Shown here one piece after another: positions 36,796 through 45,277 of a stretch of DNA of 64,000 nucleotides. Both the position numbers and the translations under genes were made by a program. The DNA is taken from the NCBI GenBank assembly GCA_029202985.1, contig CP119316.1, forward strand, positions 2,839,001-2,903,000, written 5' to 3'. The stretch is from Candidatus Andeanibacterium colombiense. Lineage in GTDB: Bacteria > Pseudomonadota > Alphaproteobacteria > Sphingomonadales > Sphingomonadaceae. The notes under the pieces are model-generated. The model did no database searches, was not told the origin of the DNA, and was given only the letters and a program-made list of their open reading frames with translations. Numbering within the stretch: the stretch's first letter is position 1; each line of letters opens with the position of its first letter.

Positions 36796-37668
36796 CTAAA
36801 TCGCGCCGAAGGTCCAGCCTTCGGTGGCAGCAATTTCCGGCGTCATATTCTTCGGCGACCAGTATTCTGGCAGCGGTGCGATCCTGCGCAGCCAGGCGGC
36901 GGCAAGGAGAGCGTCGCTCTTGTGGTCGTCGATCGGGCCCGAGCCGCGAACGGGGTTGCTGCCGAGTTCCGCCAAGGCTTCATTGAGTTCGGCATAATTG
37001 CGCAATTTGGTCCGGCCCTTGCGCCGCCCGGCGAGGATTGCGGCGAGCGAAGTGTAGATCTCGACCACCACCGAGGAGCCGGCCGCCGGCAGCGGGTCGA
37101 TCGGCCAGACCGGGAGTTTGCCCGCCAGTCGGTGCAGCACGCGCATTCCGGTGAGGCTCGACTTGCCGACCTGCGCCGCGCCGACCAGGTTGAAGTTCGA
37201 ATAGGGATTGCAGCCCATCCCGGCCTGCGCATGCTCGGTCACCCGGAAGCGCCCGCGGCCTTGCGGAAAGAATTCGCCCTGCCGCCCGCCGTGGCGGCGG
37301 AAATGGCGGCTCGCTTCGGGATGGTCGACGAAGCTGGCGGCGGAGAAATGCAGGTCGGTTTCGCACAAGCGCTCGACCATCGCCCACAACTCGCGGGCGC
37401 TGGCCGGGCTTTCGCTCCAACCGGGAAAGAACGCGCTTTCGTCGGCGAAGGGCAGCGACAGGCTGAGGTCGAGGCCGACCAGCGTGCCGTGCGGCATTTC
37501 CTCGGTCAGCCAGTGCAGCACCTCGGCGCGCGACCAGCGGTGCGCTGGACGGACCAGCTTCGGCGCAATGTCACCCGGCCCGCAGATCGCGACCGCGATC
37601 CCGCGATGGCGCTCGCCCGCCGCGCCGGACCAGTCGATCGCGGCGAATTGGGTGAAGTGGGGGATCAC
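36796..37668 (-). CDS. DUF429-like protein (RNase H-fold family), hypothetical
   Basis: A 290-residue soluble protein. The start FAAIDWSGAAGERHRGIAVA with VGLDLSLSLPFADES and the late DDHKSDALLAAAWLRR give the spaced acidic residues (Asp12, Asp67 region, Asp-Asp near 260) expected for an RNase H-like fold of the DUF429 type. WPIDPLPAAGSSVVVEIYTS lies between. No signal peptide. It is 18 bases from the tRNA-Thr gene. Proteins of this group are called predicted nucleases, without proven activity. Confidence 0.6.
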   Translation of the reverse strand: MIPHFTQFAAIDWSGAAGERHRGIAVAICGPGDIAPKLVRPAHRWSRAEVLHWLTEEMPHGTLVGLDLSLSLPFADESAFFPGWSESPASARELWAMVERLCETDLHFSAASFVDHPEASRHFRRHGGRQGEFFPQGRGRFRVTEHAQAGMGCNPYSNFNLVGAAQVGKSSLTGMRVLHRLAGKLPVWPIDPLPAAGSSVVVEIYTSLAAILAGRRKGRTKLRNYAELNEALAELGSNPVRGSGPIDDHKSDALLAAAWLRRIAPLPEYWSPKNMTPEIAATEGWTFGAI

Positions 37669-37680
37669 GCGCTACCTTTT

Positions 37681-37763
37681 GTCATCCCGGACTTGTTCCG
37701 GCATCCCGTTTTCTCTTCCATGGGTAGCAAACAAGCGGGACCCCGGAACAGGTCCGGGGTGAC
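37681..37763. repeat. REP-like palindromic repeat
   Basis: GTCATCCCGGACTTGTTCCGG at the left is mirrored by CCGGAACAGGTCCGGGGTGAC at the right (one residue trimmed here), giving an imperfect hairpin of about 20 pairs around a 40-base middle. The arms match a widespread alphaproteobacterial intergenic repeat type. It lies between two minus-strand genes and may also end transcription. Confidence 0.65.
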
Positions 37764-38506
37764 TAGAAATGGGGGCAATCCCCCGGCAGCGGCTTCCACT
37801 TGTTCGCCGCCGCCGCGAACCACGGATCGCCGGCGACCTTGGGCAGATCCTCGTAATTCTCCGGTATCCGCTCGGATCGGACGTAGGACAGCGTCACGCA
37901 GCGATCGCCGTGCCAGCTTCCCTTCCGCCATTCACCGTCGGTCGGAAGCCCGTCCTCGACATGGGCGATCTCCTTCAATCCGACCGGCAATATGTCCCAC
38001 ACCGCGAAGGCGTTGAGCGAGCCGAAGCCCGAGGCGCTGATCTCGACCGAGGCGAGGCGCTTGCCGCCCGGCGCGGTGAGCGGGGTGGCTCCGGTGTCGA
38101 CCACCTGGCCCTTGCCGGTGCGGTCGATCACGACATGGCCGCCCGCTTCGTAGCCGGTCCAGTCGAACGAAAAGAAGCGGCCATCGGGCGAAGCCGCGGC
38201 GCGATCGATCGCCTCGATCCAGCTCGTATCGACGCAGACGGTGGCGCCGGTCGCGGTGACAACCGCGAGGCGATACAAATCGGATCTGACGAGTTTGCCG
38301 AAGGCGGCGGGAATCGCCAGCGGCTTGCCGCGCTGGAGTTCCTCTGCCGGCTCGGCCTTGGGGCAGGCTGCGAGATCGGGCTCGGGCAGGGCGGCCGCCT
38401 CGGCAACCGCCAGCGTGTTCGCGGCCGGCGTCGGGCTCGCCTCCTCCTTGCCGCCGCAACCGGCGAGCAGCGCCGCGAGCGCGATCATTCCGGCCGGTCG
38501 GCGCAT
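37763..38506 (-). CDS. Hypothetical lipoprotein
   Basis: A 247-residue protein with a short signal peptide and lipobox LAGC near residue 16 (ALAALLAGCGGKEEASPTPA), then a disordered Pro/Ala linker and a mature domain containing VCVDTSWIEAIDRAA, FFSFDWTGYEAGGHVVIDRT and a C-terminal ERIPENYEDLPKVAGDPWFA. I do not recognise the family. The ATG at 38506 has AGGAGA six bases upstream; an in-frame ATG at 38521 overlaps the upstream stop but lacks a site. It follows the yjbR-like gene by 11 bases. Confidence 0.75.
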   Translation of the reverse strand: MRRPAGMIALAALLAGCGGKEEASPTPAANTLAVAEAAALPEPDLAACPKAEPAEELQRGKPLAIPAAFGKLVRSDLYRLAVVTATGATVCVDTSWIEAIDRAAASPDGRFFSFDWTGYEAGGHVVIDRTGKGQVVDTGATPLTAPGGKRLASVEISASGFGSLNAFAVWDILPVGLKEIAHVEDGLPTDGEWRKGSWHGDRCVTLSYVRSERIPENYEDLPKVAGDPWFAAAANKWKPLPGDCPHF

Positions 38507-38517
38507 CGCATATCTCC

Positions 38518-38874
38518 TCATTTGGGTCGGGGCGGGCGGTTCTTCCTGGTCGATGCCAACCGGAACGCATATTCGATCACCTCGCGCACCCGCTCCGGAT
38601 CGGCACTGGAATAGCGCACCAGCACCGCGCTGCTTCCGGCGTAATGCGGGGATTGCCAGAAGCTGTCCGGATCGGTCTCCATCAGCATCTCGGCATAACC
38701 CTCGTCGAGCGGGACGGCGAAGGAGGTCTGCGCTTCGTGCCCGGTGACGAGGAAGCCGCGCCGGTTCTTCGCGATCATCACCATCGGCATGTCGTAGATC
38801 GTGCTGCGCACGGTTCCGGGCAGCGACAGCGCGAAGGCTTCGGCCTTGTCCCAGCTATCGAGTGCCTCGCTCAT
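38518..38874 (-). CDS. MmcQ/YjbR-family DNA-binding-like protein
   Basis: A 118-residue protein with the YjbR pattern: AEAFALSLPGTVRSTIYDMP at the start, a small beta sheet (MVMIAKNRRGFLVTGHEAQ), PDSFWQSPHYAGSSAVLVRY, and the C-terminal helix RVREVIEYAFRLA. The family has a cyclic, double-wing-like fold of unknown role. It overlaps the rarA stop by four bases, so it is co-translated with rarA. Confidence 0.82.
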   Translation of the reverse strand: MSEALDSWDKAEAFALSLPGTVRSTIYDMPMVMIAKNRRGFLVTGHEAQTSFAVPLDEGYAEMLMETDPDSFWQSPHYAGSSAVLVRYSSADPERVREVIEYAFRLASTRKNRPPRPK

Positions 38875-40190
38875 GCCTGTTTCTCCTCCCGGCGCTTGGC
38901 CCACCATTCCATCCGCTTGAGCACCTCGCGTTCAAAACCGCGCTCGACCGGGGTGTAATAGGCCTGCGGCTCCATTTCCTCGGGCCAGTAATTGTCGCCC
39001 GAGAAGCCGTCCTCGGCGTCGTGGTCGTAGGTGTAACCCTTGCCGTAGCCGACATCCTTCATCAGCTTGGTCGGCGCGTTGACGATGTTCATCGGTGGCA
39101 TCAGGCTGCCGGTCTCGCGCGCGCTGCGGAAAGACGAACCCATCGCCTTGTAGGACGCGTTCGATTTGGGCGCGGTCGCGAGATAGAGGCAGGCCTGCAC
39201 GATCGCCAGCTCGCCTTCGGGGCTGCCGAGGAACTCGTAGGCCTGCTTTGCCGCGATGCATTGCACCAGCGCATTCGGATCGGCGAGGCCGACATCCTCT
39301 ACCGCCGCGCGGGTCAGGCGGCGCAGTACGAACAGCGGCTCCTCCCCCGCGGTCAGCATTCGCGCCATGTAATAGAGCGCGGCGTTCGGATCCGATCCGC
39401 GCAGGCTCTTATGGAGCGCGGAGATGAGGTTGTAATGCCCCTCGCGGTCCTTGTCGTAGACCGCGACCCTGCGCTGGAGGAACGCCCCGAGCGCCGCCGG
39501 ATCGAGCGGCTCGGGGATCCGCGCGGCGTAGAGCGTCTCGGCCTGGTTGAGCAGGAAGCGCCCGTCGCCGTCGGCGCTGGCGACCATTGCCTCCCTGGCT
39601 TCCGGGGTGAGCGGCAGGGGGCCTTCGAGTTCCTCCGCCCGGTCGAGCAGATGGCTGAGCGCTTTCGCGTCGAGCCGGTGGAGGATCAGCACCTGCGCGC
39701 GGCTGAGCAGCGCGGCGTTGAGCGCGAAGCTCGGGTTCTCGGTCGTCGCGCCGACCAGCGTGACGGTGCCGCGCTCGACGAAGGGCAGGAAGCCGTCCTG
39801 CTGGGCGCGGTTGAAGCGGTGGATCTCGTCCACGAACAGCAGCGTGCGCTGGCCGGCCTTCGCGGCGAGCTCCGCCTCGGCGAAGGCCTTCTTGAGATCG
39901 GCCACGCCCGAGAACACCGCGCTGATCGCGACGAAGCGCATCCCCACCGCATCGGCCAGCAGCCGCGCGATGCTGGTCTTGCCGGTGCCGGGCGGCCCCC
40001 ACAGGATCATGCTCGACAGTTTCCCGGCCGCGACCATCCGTCCGATCGCGCCTTCCGGCCCGGTCAAATGTTCCTGTCCGATGACCTCCCCCAGGTTCGT
40101 CGGGCGCAGCCGGTCCGCCAGCGGCGCATCCTCGCGCGGGATGTCGGCTGCGGGCGGGGGCGGGAGATCGTCGGCAAAGAGGTCGGCCAT
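38871..40190 (-). CDS. rarA: Replication-associated recombination protein A (RarA/MgsA)
   Basis: A 439-residue AAA+ ATPase. Blocks in order: RPTNLGEVIGQEHL, Walker A GPPGTGKTS near residue 60, Walker B LLFVDEIHRFNRAQQDGFLP, sensor 1 LVGATTENPSFALNAALLSR, then the C-terminal tetramerisation domain with DREGHYNLISALHKSLRGSD and DPNAALYYMARML. It acts at stalled forks together with SSB and RecA. The ATG at 40190 precedes MADLFADDLPPP, the usual N-terminal SSB-interaction style start. It is divergent from the PadR gene. Confidence 0.95.
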   Translation of the reverse strand: MADLFADDLPPPPAADIPREDAPLADRLRPTNLGEVIGQEHLTGPEGAIGRMVAAGKLSSMILWGPPGTGKTSIARLLADAVGMRFVAISAVFSGVADLKKAFAEAELAAKAGQRTLLFVDEIHRFNRAQQDGFLPFVERGTVTLVGATTENPSFALNAALLSRAQVLILHRLDAKALSHLLDRAEELEGPLPLTPEAREAMVASADGDGRFLLNQAETLYAARIPEPLDPAALGAFLQRRVAVYDKDREGHYNLISALHKSLRGSDPNAALYYMARMLTAGEEPLFVLRRLTRAAVEDVGLADPNALVQCIAAKQAYEFLGSPEGELAIVQACLYLATAPKSNASYKAMGSSFRSARETGSLMPPMNIVNAPTKLMKDVGYGKGYTYDHDAEDGFSGDNYWPEEMEPQAYYTPVERGFEREVLKRMEWWAKRREEKQA

Positions 40191-40207
40191 CGGGGCACCA
40201 TAGGGGG

Positions 40208-40227
40208 CTGCAGAAATTTTTGCAGCC
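40208..40227. repeat. Short inverted repeat between rarA and padR-like gene
   Basis: GCTGCA-GAAATTTT-TGCAGC forms a six-pair stem. Its place 18 bases upstream of rarA suggests a regulatory hairpin or a binding site, but no factor is known. Confidence 0.4.
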
Positions 40228-40232
40228 GCTCG

Positions 40233-40263
40233 TTGACAAGTTCTATCTAAGATATATCTTAGA
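40233..40263 (+). promoter_or_regulatory. Promoter and operator of the PadR-family gene
   Basis: TTGACA (40233-40238) is followed by the perfect 18-base palindrome TCTAAGATATATCTTAGA (40246-40263), whose centre ATATAT can also serve as -10. A dimeric PadR regulator bound there would block its own promoter. Confidence 0.75.
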
Positions 40264-40305
40264 GCTATCGCATTGAGGGCGATTTGCCCGGGAAAGGATT
40301 TCACA

Positions 40306-41001
40306 ATGCATAATCACAGACATGGTGGCCGCGGCCGACGCGGCAAGGGTTTCGAACGCGGTTTCGGGGCAGGCGCTCCGTTCTTCGCGGCGATGGAGAA
40401 CATTGGCGACGAGATCGGCCGCAAGTGCGGGCAGCGCGGTTTCGGCGGCGGTTTTGGGCGCGGCGGGGGCTGGGGCGACGATTTCGCTTCGGGCTTCGGT
40501 TCCGGTTTCGGCGGCTTCGGCGGCCGTGGCGGTGGGCGGCGCGGTAGGATGTTCGCTTCGGGCGAGCTTCGCCTCGTCCTGCTCAAGCTGATCGCGGACG
40601 AACCGCGCCACGGCTACGAGCTGATCAAGGCGCTCGAGGAACTGACCGGCGGCACCTACGTGCCCAGCGCCGGCACGATCTATCCCACGCTGGCGCTGCT
40701 CGCCGACGAAGGCGCGATCGAGGACACCGCCGGTGAAGGATCGCGCAGGGCCTTCGCCGCGACCGACGCTGGCCGCAAGGAGCTCGAAGAGCGGGGCGAG
40801 GAAGCCGAGGCGCTGCTCGCGCGGCTCGCCGAACTCGGCAAGCAGGACGAGCGGCACCGTTCCCCCGAGGTACTCCGCGCGCTGATGAATCTCGGCGGGG
40901 TGCTCAAGAACAGCGTGTTCAAGAGCAACCCCGATGCCGAGAAGCTCCAGCAGATCGTCGACATCATCGACGAAACCGCGAAGCGGATCGAGCGGCTTTG
41001 A
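40306..41001 (+). CDS. PadR-family transcriptional regulator with a His/Gly-rich N-terminus
   Basis: A 231-residue protein. The PadR winged helix occupies about residues 85-160: LRLVLLKLIADEPRHGYELI, SAGTIYPTLALLADEGAIED and RAFAATDAGRKELEE. C-terminal helices for dimerisation follow. The first 80 residues are unusual: MHNHRHGGRGRRGKGF, then a run of Gly-Phe-Arg repeats (GFGSGFGGFGGRGGGRRGRM), likely disordered and possibly able to bind metal or nucleic acid. The ATG at 40306 has AAGGA upstream. It sits before a DUF2218 gene (60 bases). PadR family members usually repress efflux or stress genes. Confidence 0.9.
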   Translation: MHNHRHGGRGRRGKGFERGFGAGAPFFAAMENIGDEIGRKCGQRGFGGGFGRGGGWGDDFASGFGSGFGGFGGRGGGRRGRMFASGELRLVLLKLIADEPRHGYELIKALEELTGGTYVPSAGTIYPTLALLADEGAIEDTAGEGSRRAFAATDAGRKELEERGEEAEALLARLAELGKQDERHRSPEVLRALMNLGGVLKNSVFKSNPDAEKLQQIVDIIDETAKRIERL

Positions 41002-41060
41002 CCCGCATGGACATACTGCGCCGGCGCCATTTGGTGCCGGCGCAAGCCAGGGATATACCG

Positions 41061-41426
41061 ATGACTGCAACCACCCCTCCCGCAATCAATCCTCCCGCAA
41101 CCGCCACCGCCACCGCCACCGCCACCGTGCCGACCGGCAACGGCAGCCGCTACCTCCAGCAATTGTGCAAGCACTGGTCGCACAGCCTGCCGGTCGAATT
41201 CACGCCCGAGCACGGCGAGATCCGCTTTCCGGCGGAAGGGCGCGCGGGCAGCTTCCCCGGCGAAGCACTGGTCTCGTTCGCCGCGCGCGCCGATGCGCTC
41301 GAAGTGACGATCGCGGCGAGCGTGCCCGAACAGCGCGAGATCATGAAGGGCGTCGTCGCCCGACACCTTGACCGCTTCGCCTTCCGCGAGGCGCCGCTGC
41401 CGTTCGACTGGCGCGACGCGGCCTAG
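41061..41426 (+). CDS. DUF2218 domain protein
   Basis: A 121-residue protein. After a Thr/Ala/Pro-rich start encoded by a four-fold CCGCCA hexamer repeat (41101-41127) comes the DUF2218 core: YLQQLCKHWSHSLPVEFTPE, GEIRFPAEGRAG and EQREIMKGVVARHLDRFAFR. The core has a conserved KHWSH and RH pair. Such proteins occur next to PadR or siderophore genes in proteobacteria; function is unknown. Its stop overlaps the convergent glycosyltransferase stop by four bases. The start at 41061 has AGGGA upstream. Confidence 0.85.
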   Translation: MTATTPPAINPPATATATATATVPTGNGSRYLQQLCKHWSHSLPVEFTPEHGEIRFPAEGRAGSFPGEALVSFAARADALEVTIAASVPEQREIMKGVVARHLDRFAFREAPLPFDWRDAA

Positions 41427-42586
41427 CCGCCCCGCCTCGCCGCCCGCTGCCGCGCGAGCCGCAGGTAGGTGTCGAGCATGCCCTGGTTGATCCGGTCCCA
41501 GTCGAAATCGAGGCTGCGCCGCTCGCCCGCGCTGCCGTGGGCCGCGCGCAGGTCCGGCCGTTCGACATAGGATTGCAGCGTCCGCGCGAAATCGCGGATC
41601 GAGTTCGGCTTGATCAGCGCGCCGGTCACCCCGTCGATCACCAGCATGTCGCTGCCGGTCGCCTGCGCGGCGACCACCGGATGGCCGCAGGCCATCGCCT
41701 CCAGCGTGACATTGCCGAAGGTCTCGGTCGCCGAGGGGTTGAACAGCACGTCCATGCTGGCGACCGCGGTGCCGATCTCGGGCGGGTGGAGCACGCCGCT
41801 GAAGGCGGTGTTCTTCGGCAATTTGCCCTCGAAATAGGGCCGCGCCGGCCCATCGCCGATCACCAGCACGCGGAATTTGACCTTGCGCTTTTCAAGCAGC
41901 GCGATGGTGTTGGCGAAGACGTCGAGGCCCTTCTCCATCACAATCCGCCCGAGGAAGCCGATCGCGACCTCGTCGTCGGCGATGCCCAGGCCGCGGCGCC
42001 ATTCGAGGCTGCGGCGGCCGGGATTGAACAATTCGCGGTCGACCCCGCGCGCCCAGATCCCGATCTCCTCGTTCATGCCCTGGTCGAGCAGCACCTGGCG
42101 CATGCTTTCGGCCGGCGCCATCAGCGCATCGGCGCGGCGGTAGAACGTCCGCAGCCAGCCCTCGATCGTCGGTTCGAGGAACTTCGCGTGGTAATAGCGC
42201 GGATAGGTCTCGAACCGCGTGTGGACGGTGGCGAGCACCGGCACGTCGTGATCGCGCCCCCACTTCGCCGCCTGACGCGCCGCGAAGTCGGGACTCGCGA
42301 CATGGATCATGTTCGCCTCGAACCCGGAGAACTTGCGCCACGCATTGCCGTAGAGCCCGAGCGGGAACTGATATTCGGCGCGCCCCGGAATCGAGAACGA
42401 GGGCACGATCACCAGGTCCCCGGTCGGCTCGACCTGCGGCGCGCGCGTCGTCGGCGCGAACACGCGCACCTGCGCGCCCTGCCGCAGCAGATAGCCGACC
42501 AGCCGGTTGAGCGCCTGGGTCGGCCCGTCGCGCACCATGTGATAATTGCCGCTGATCAGGGCAATTCGAAGGTCGGAAGCTTCCAT
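41423..42586 (-). CDS. Glycosyltransferase, GT4 family
   Basis: A 387-residue GT-B glycosyltransferase. The N-terminal domain has GNYHMVRDGPTQALNRLVGY, and the nucleotide-sugar-binding domain holds GFLGRIVMEKGLDVF, VLVIGDGPARPYFEG and the E-x7-E motif in SATETFGNVTLEAMACGHPV. This is the pattern of GDP/UDP-sugar retaining transferases such as mannosyl- or glycolipid transferases. No membrane segments. It stands alone without a polysaccharide cluster; the acceptor is unknown. Confidence 0.9.
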   Translation of the reverse strand: MEASDLRIALISGNYHMVRDGPTQALNRLVGYLLRQGAQVRVFAPTTRAPQVEPTGDLVIVPSFSIPGRAEYQFPLGLYGNAWRKFSGFEANMIHVASPDFAARQAAKWGRDHDVPVLATVHTRFETYPRYYHAKFLEPTIEGWLRTFYRRADALMAPAESMRQVLLDQGMNEEIGIWARGVDRELFNPGRRSLEWRRGLGIADDEVAIGFLGRIVMEKGLDVFANTIALLEKRKVKFRVLVIGDGPARPYFEGKLPKNTAFSGVLHPPEIGTAVASMDVLFNPSATETFGNVTLEAMACGHPVVAAQATGSDMLVIDGVTGALIKPNSIRDFARTLQSYVERPDLRAAHGSAGERRSLDFDWDRINQGMLDTYLRLARQRAARRGG

Positions 42587-42630
42587 TGTGTTGGGGCTTT
42601 AGGGATGCGCCGGACATCCGGCAATGGTGG

Positions 42631-43638
42631 CTAGGTGTCGTCGGAAGACCACTGCAGGATCAATATGTTAAGATCGCGATCGGGCTCGTAATCCAGTTTC
42701 CGCACCTCGAATTGGGTCGGGGAAAGCTTCGTTACGCCATCCATGCAGAAGCTGACGAGATTCTCCGGCAGGCCCTTGTCCACCACCAGGCGGAATTCCC
42801 CGATCGGCCCGCGCCAGTTCGCGCCGCTCGACAGGACATAGCCGATCCAGGTCTCGCCATAGCCGGGGCTCCAGTCGCCGCCGCCCTTCGCCGCCTCGGC
42901 CTTCTGGCGCTTGCGGAAGCCGGCGAAGAACGCGGCATCGGTGCAATAGCGCTGCCTGTAGGCCGCCGCCTGTGCGGCATGATCCTTCTCGCCGAGATGC
43001 TCGATCAGTCCGCCGACCGAGCCGCCGGTAGCGGGCGTATAGCGGTGGCTGACATGGATCGTCGCACGTGCCGGAAACAGCTGCTCGCGCACGATCGAGG
43101 TCTCGACCTGCCAGGCCGGCCGCAGATCGTTGCCGCCCCAATCCGTCTCGCGCCGCAGCAGCCCGGCCCGCTCCAGCCGCCGGCCCTCGTTGGCGGGAAG
43201 GCTGGAAATCTTCTCGATGAAGCCGTCGTCCTGATACCATTGCAGCGGAAAGCCCTCCGCCTCGAGCGCATCGGTCACGTCCCGCCCGCCGGCCACCGCC
43301 CGCTGCGTCCGCGTCCAGCCAACCGCCTTGCCGTCGACCGTCGTCGCGAAATCGAGCCCGGTGAAATCGGGATAGGCCCCCGGCTCGGCGAAGGCGCCGC
43401 CCGGCAGCGCCGGCATCGGAAAGCTCACCAGCACCTTCTGGTCCGCGTCCGAATGGTTGGTGTAGGTGTAATCGACCTTCACCTCGGCGGCCGAGATGAA
43501 CAGATCCTCCCGGTCCATGCTGATCGCATCGTTCTGCTTCAGCACCAGCCCGCCCAGCGCCCACTCCGCCTCCGAATCGTTCGCGAGGGCAGGGGCCGGA
43601 AGCAGCGCGGCGGCGAGCGCGGCCAGCAGCGGGAGCAC
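42631..43638 (-). CDS. DUF4424 domain exported protein
   Basis: About 335 residues. A hydrophobic signal region VLPLLAALAAALLPAPALAN is followed by the DUF4424 core (WALGGLVLKQNDAISMDRED, YTYTNHSDADQKVLVSFPMP, WVETSI-type strands, GYVLSSGANWRGPIGEFRLV). No ATG begins a good signal peptide; I used the GTG at 43638, which gives the length usual for the family, but it has no ribosome site. A further in-frame ATG lies at 43713. The start falls beside a repeated TGACA-type sequence, so the original 5' end may have been replaced. Function unknown. Confidence 0.75.
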   Translation of the reverse strand: MLPLLAALAAALLPAPALANDSEAEWALGGLVLKQNDAISMDREDLFISAAEVKVDYTYTNHSDADQKVLVSFPMPALPGGAFAEPGAYPDFTGLDFATTVDGKAVGWTRTQRAVAGGRDVTDALEAEGFPLQWYQDDGFIEKISSLPANEGRRLERAGLLRRETDWGGNDLRPAWQVETSIVREQLFPARATIHVSHRYTPATGGSVGGLIEHLGEKDHAAQAAAYRQRYCTDAAFFAGFRKRQKAEAAKGGGDWSPGYGETWIGYVLSSGANWRGPIGEFRLVVDKGLPENLVSFCMDGVTKLSPTQFEVRKLDYEPDRDLNILILQWSSDDT

Positions 43639-44014
43639 AGGTTCGGGGTGACATATGTGACACTCTGTCCGCCTGGGTGTAACCCTAAAAATCCACCTAT
43701 GAATCAATGTCATATGCGCAAAAAAAGCGCGAGAGTGACGGTTTCGGCCTTTCTCGGAGACACGGGACTTTTGCCCTGAGGGTGACACAAGTGACACCTC
43801 CTCCGCATTCGCTTGAGGCGCGCCGGCAGGCACGCCTTTCCGGCACGGCTGGCCTGCAAGAAAGCGGGAGCGAAGCATCCCGATTCTATGACAGGTTTGA
43901 GGCATGTAGGAAAATGGGGATAGACAGCTCGACAATCGAGATTGTTTCTATTTTGTTCTTGCAGACAGGGAAACTTCCTGGCATTTTGGCAAAAATTGAC
44001 CCAGTGGAGGCCTT
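43639..44014. other. Intergenic region with a direct repeat and the upstream control region of the R-M set
   Basis: No gene. GGTGACATATGTGACACT (43648-43665) and GGTGACACAAGTGACACC (43781-43798) are two copies of one 18-base unit 133 bases apart. Closer to the methyltransferase, ACAATC-GA-GATTGT (43932-43945) is an inverted repeat that overlaps CTCGA-CAA-TCGAG (43928-43940) and lies in the probable promoter; it is a candidate site for the HTH domain of the methyltransferase. Confidence 0.5.
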
Positions 44015-45277
44015 ATGCAGCTTGATTTGTCGTTTTCCGAACTCAGGCAACTGGCTGGTTTGACAGTCGAGGAAGCGGCCGCCGAACTGGGTTACTCCGT
44101 GAGTACGGTTTACCGCTGGGAGCGTGGAGAGACGGCGCCCAAGTCGCCCATCTATCGTACCCTGCAAACGCTGATCAAATTTGGAGCGCCGCAGATCCGA
44201 CTGGTGTCAGAAGATAAATTGGCTTTTCGCTTCATAGATTTGTTTGCGGGGATCGGAGGTCTGCGGATTGGTTTCCAAGGGATTGGAGGGCATTGCGTCT
44301 TTACTTCGGAATGGGATCGATATTCTCAGGAAACCTATCGGCAAAATTTCCGGGACAACCACAAGCTACATGGTGACGTCAGGGAGTTTTCTGAAAATCC
44401 CGGGTTGGTCCCGGAGCACGATGTTCTGCTCGCCGGCTTTCCCTGCCAACCGTTCTCTATCGCGGGCGTTTCCAAAAAGAACGCGCTCGGTCGGCCGCAT
44501 GGGTTTCTGTGCGATACGCAGGGGACCTTGTTCTTTGATACGGCACAGATAATTGCACACCATCGCCCTGCCGCTTTCGTTCTAGAGAACGTCAAGAATC
44601 TCGAAAGTCATGACGGGGGGAAGACCTTCGCCACGATCATCCACGTGCTTCGGGAAGAACTGGGTTATCACGTTCAGACGAGAGTGATCAGCTCAGCGCC
44701 GTGGGTGCCGCAAAAGCGCGAACGCGTGTTTATCGTCGGCTTCAGGGAAAAATCAGCCTTCGACTTTTACGGCCTCGAAGTCCCTTCGGCGTCGGAGGGG
44801 CCTAAGCTTGGCAGCATTCTGGAACCAAACGAAGCGGTCGATCCGAAATATACGCTCACGCCAAATTTGTGGAAATACTTGCAGGATTACCGGGAAAAGC
44901 ATGCGTTGAAAGGCAATGGTTTCGGCTTCAGCCTGTTTGGGCCCAACGACATCGCCCGCACTCTTTCTGCACGTTACTACAAGGATGGTTCCGAGATCCT
45001 GATTGAGCAGCCGGGCAGTCGCCCGCGTCGACTTACTCCGTTGGAATGCGCAAGGCTGATGGGCTTCGATCGCGGCGAGCGGCGGTGGAACATTCCCGTT
45101 TCAGATACCCAAGCCTACCGCCAGTTCGGGAATGCCGTGGTGGTCCCCGTCGTAGAATTCCTGGCAGATGCAATGAGGCCTCATCTGGCGGTGGCACTGT
45201 CTGGCGGTGGCGTTCAACCTTCGGTACATCCTGTAGTGATTTCGAGGCCCGGACAGAGGCTGGCTGCCGTTGGTTGA
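44015..45277 (+). CDS. dcm: DNA cytosine-5 methyltransferase with N-terminal HTH (Dcm/EcoRII type)
   Basis: A 420-residue enzyme. Residues 5-55 form a Cro/C1-like helix-turn-helix (LRQLAGLTVEEAAAELGYSV, STVYRWERGE). The methyltransferase follows: motif I FAGIGG (77-82), motif IV PCQPFS with catalytic Cys144, motif VI ENV (191-193), motif VIII PQKRERVFIVGF, a target-recognition region and motifs IX-X RLTPLECARLMGF and QFGNAVVVPVV. The HTH can make it its own repressor, which is common for this group. It is followed by vsr (overlap of eight bases) and an EcoRII-like nuclease, so the likely target is CCWGG. GGAGG precedes the ATG. Lower GC than flanking genes suggests acquisition. Confidence 0.95.
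   Translation: MQLDLSFSELRQLAGLTVEEAAAELGYSVSTVYRWERGETAPKSPIYRTLQTLIKFGAPQIRLVSEDKLAFRFIDLFAGIGGLRIGFQGIGGHCVFTSEWDRYSQETYRQNFRDNHKLHGDVREFSENPGLVPEHDVLLAGFPCQPFSIAGVSKKNALGRPHGFLCDTQGTLFFDTAQIIAHHRPAAFVLENVKNLESHDGGKTFATIIHVLREELGYHVQTRVISSAPWVPQKRERVFIVGFREKSAFDFYGLEVPSASEGPKLGSILEPNEAVDPKYTLTPNLWKYLQDYREKHALKGNGFGFSLFGPNDIARTLSARYYKDGSEILIEQPGSRPRRLTPLECARLMGFDRGERRWNIPVSDTQAYRQFGNAVVVPVVEFLADAMRPHLAVALSGGGVQPSVHPVVISRPGQRLAAVG

Noticed and set aside
41101..41127. CCGCCA hexamer repeated over four times
   Set aside because: Too short for a CRISPR or satellite array; it is an in-frame Ala-Thr stretch at the start of the DUF2218 protein, possibly prone to slippage but unremarkable.
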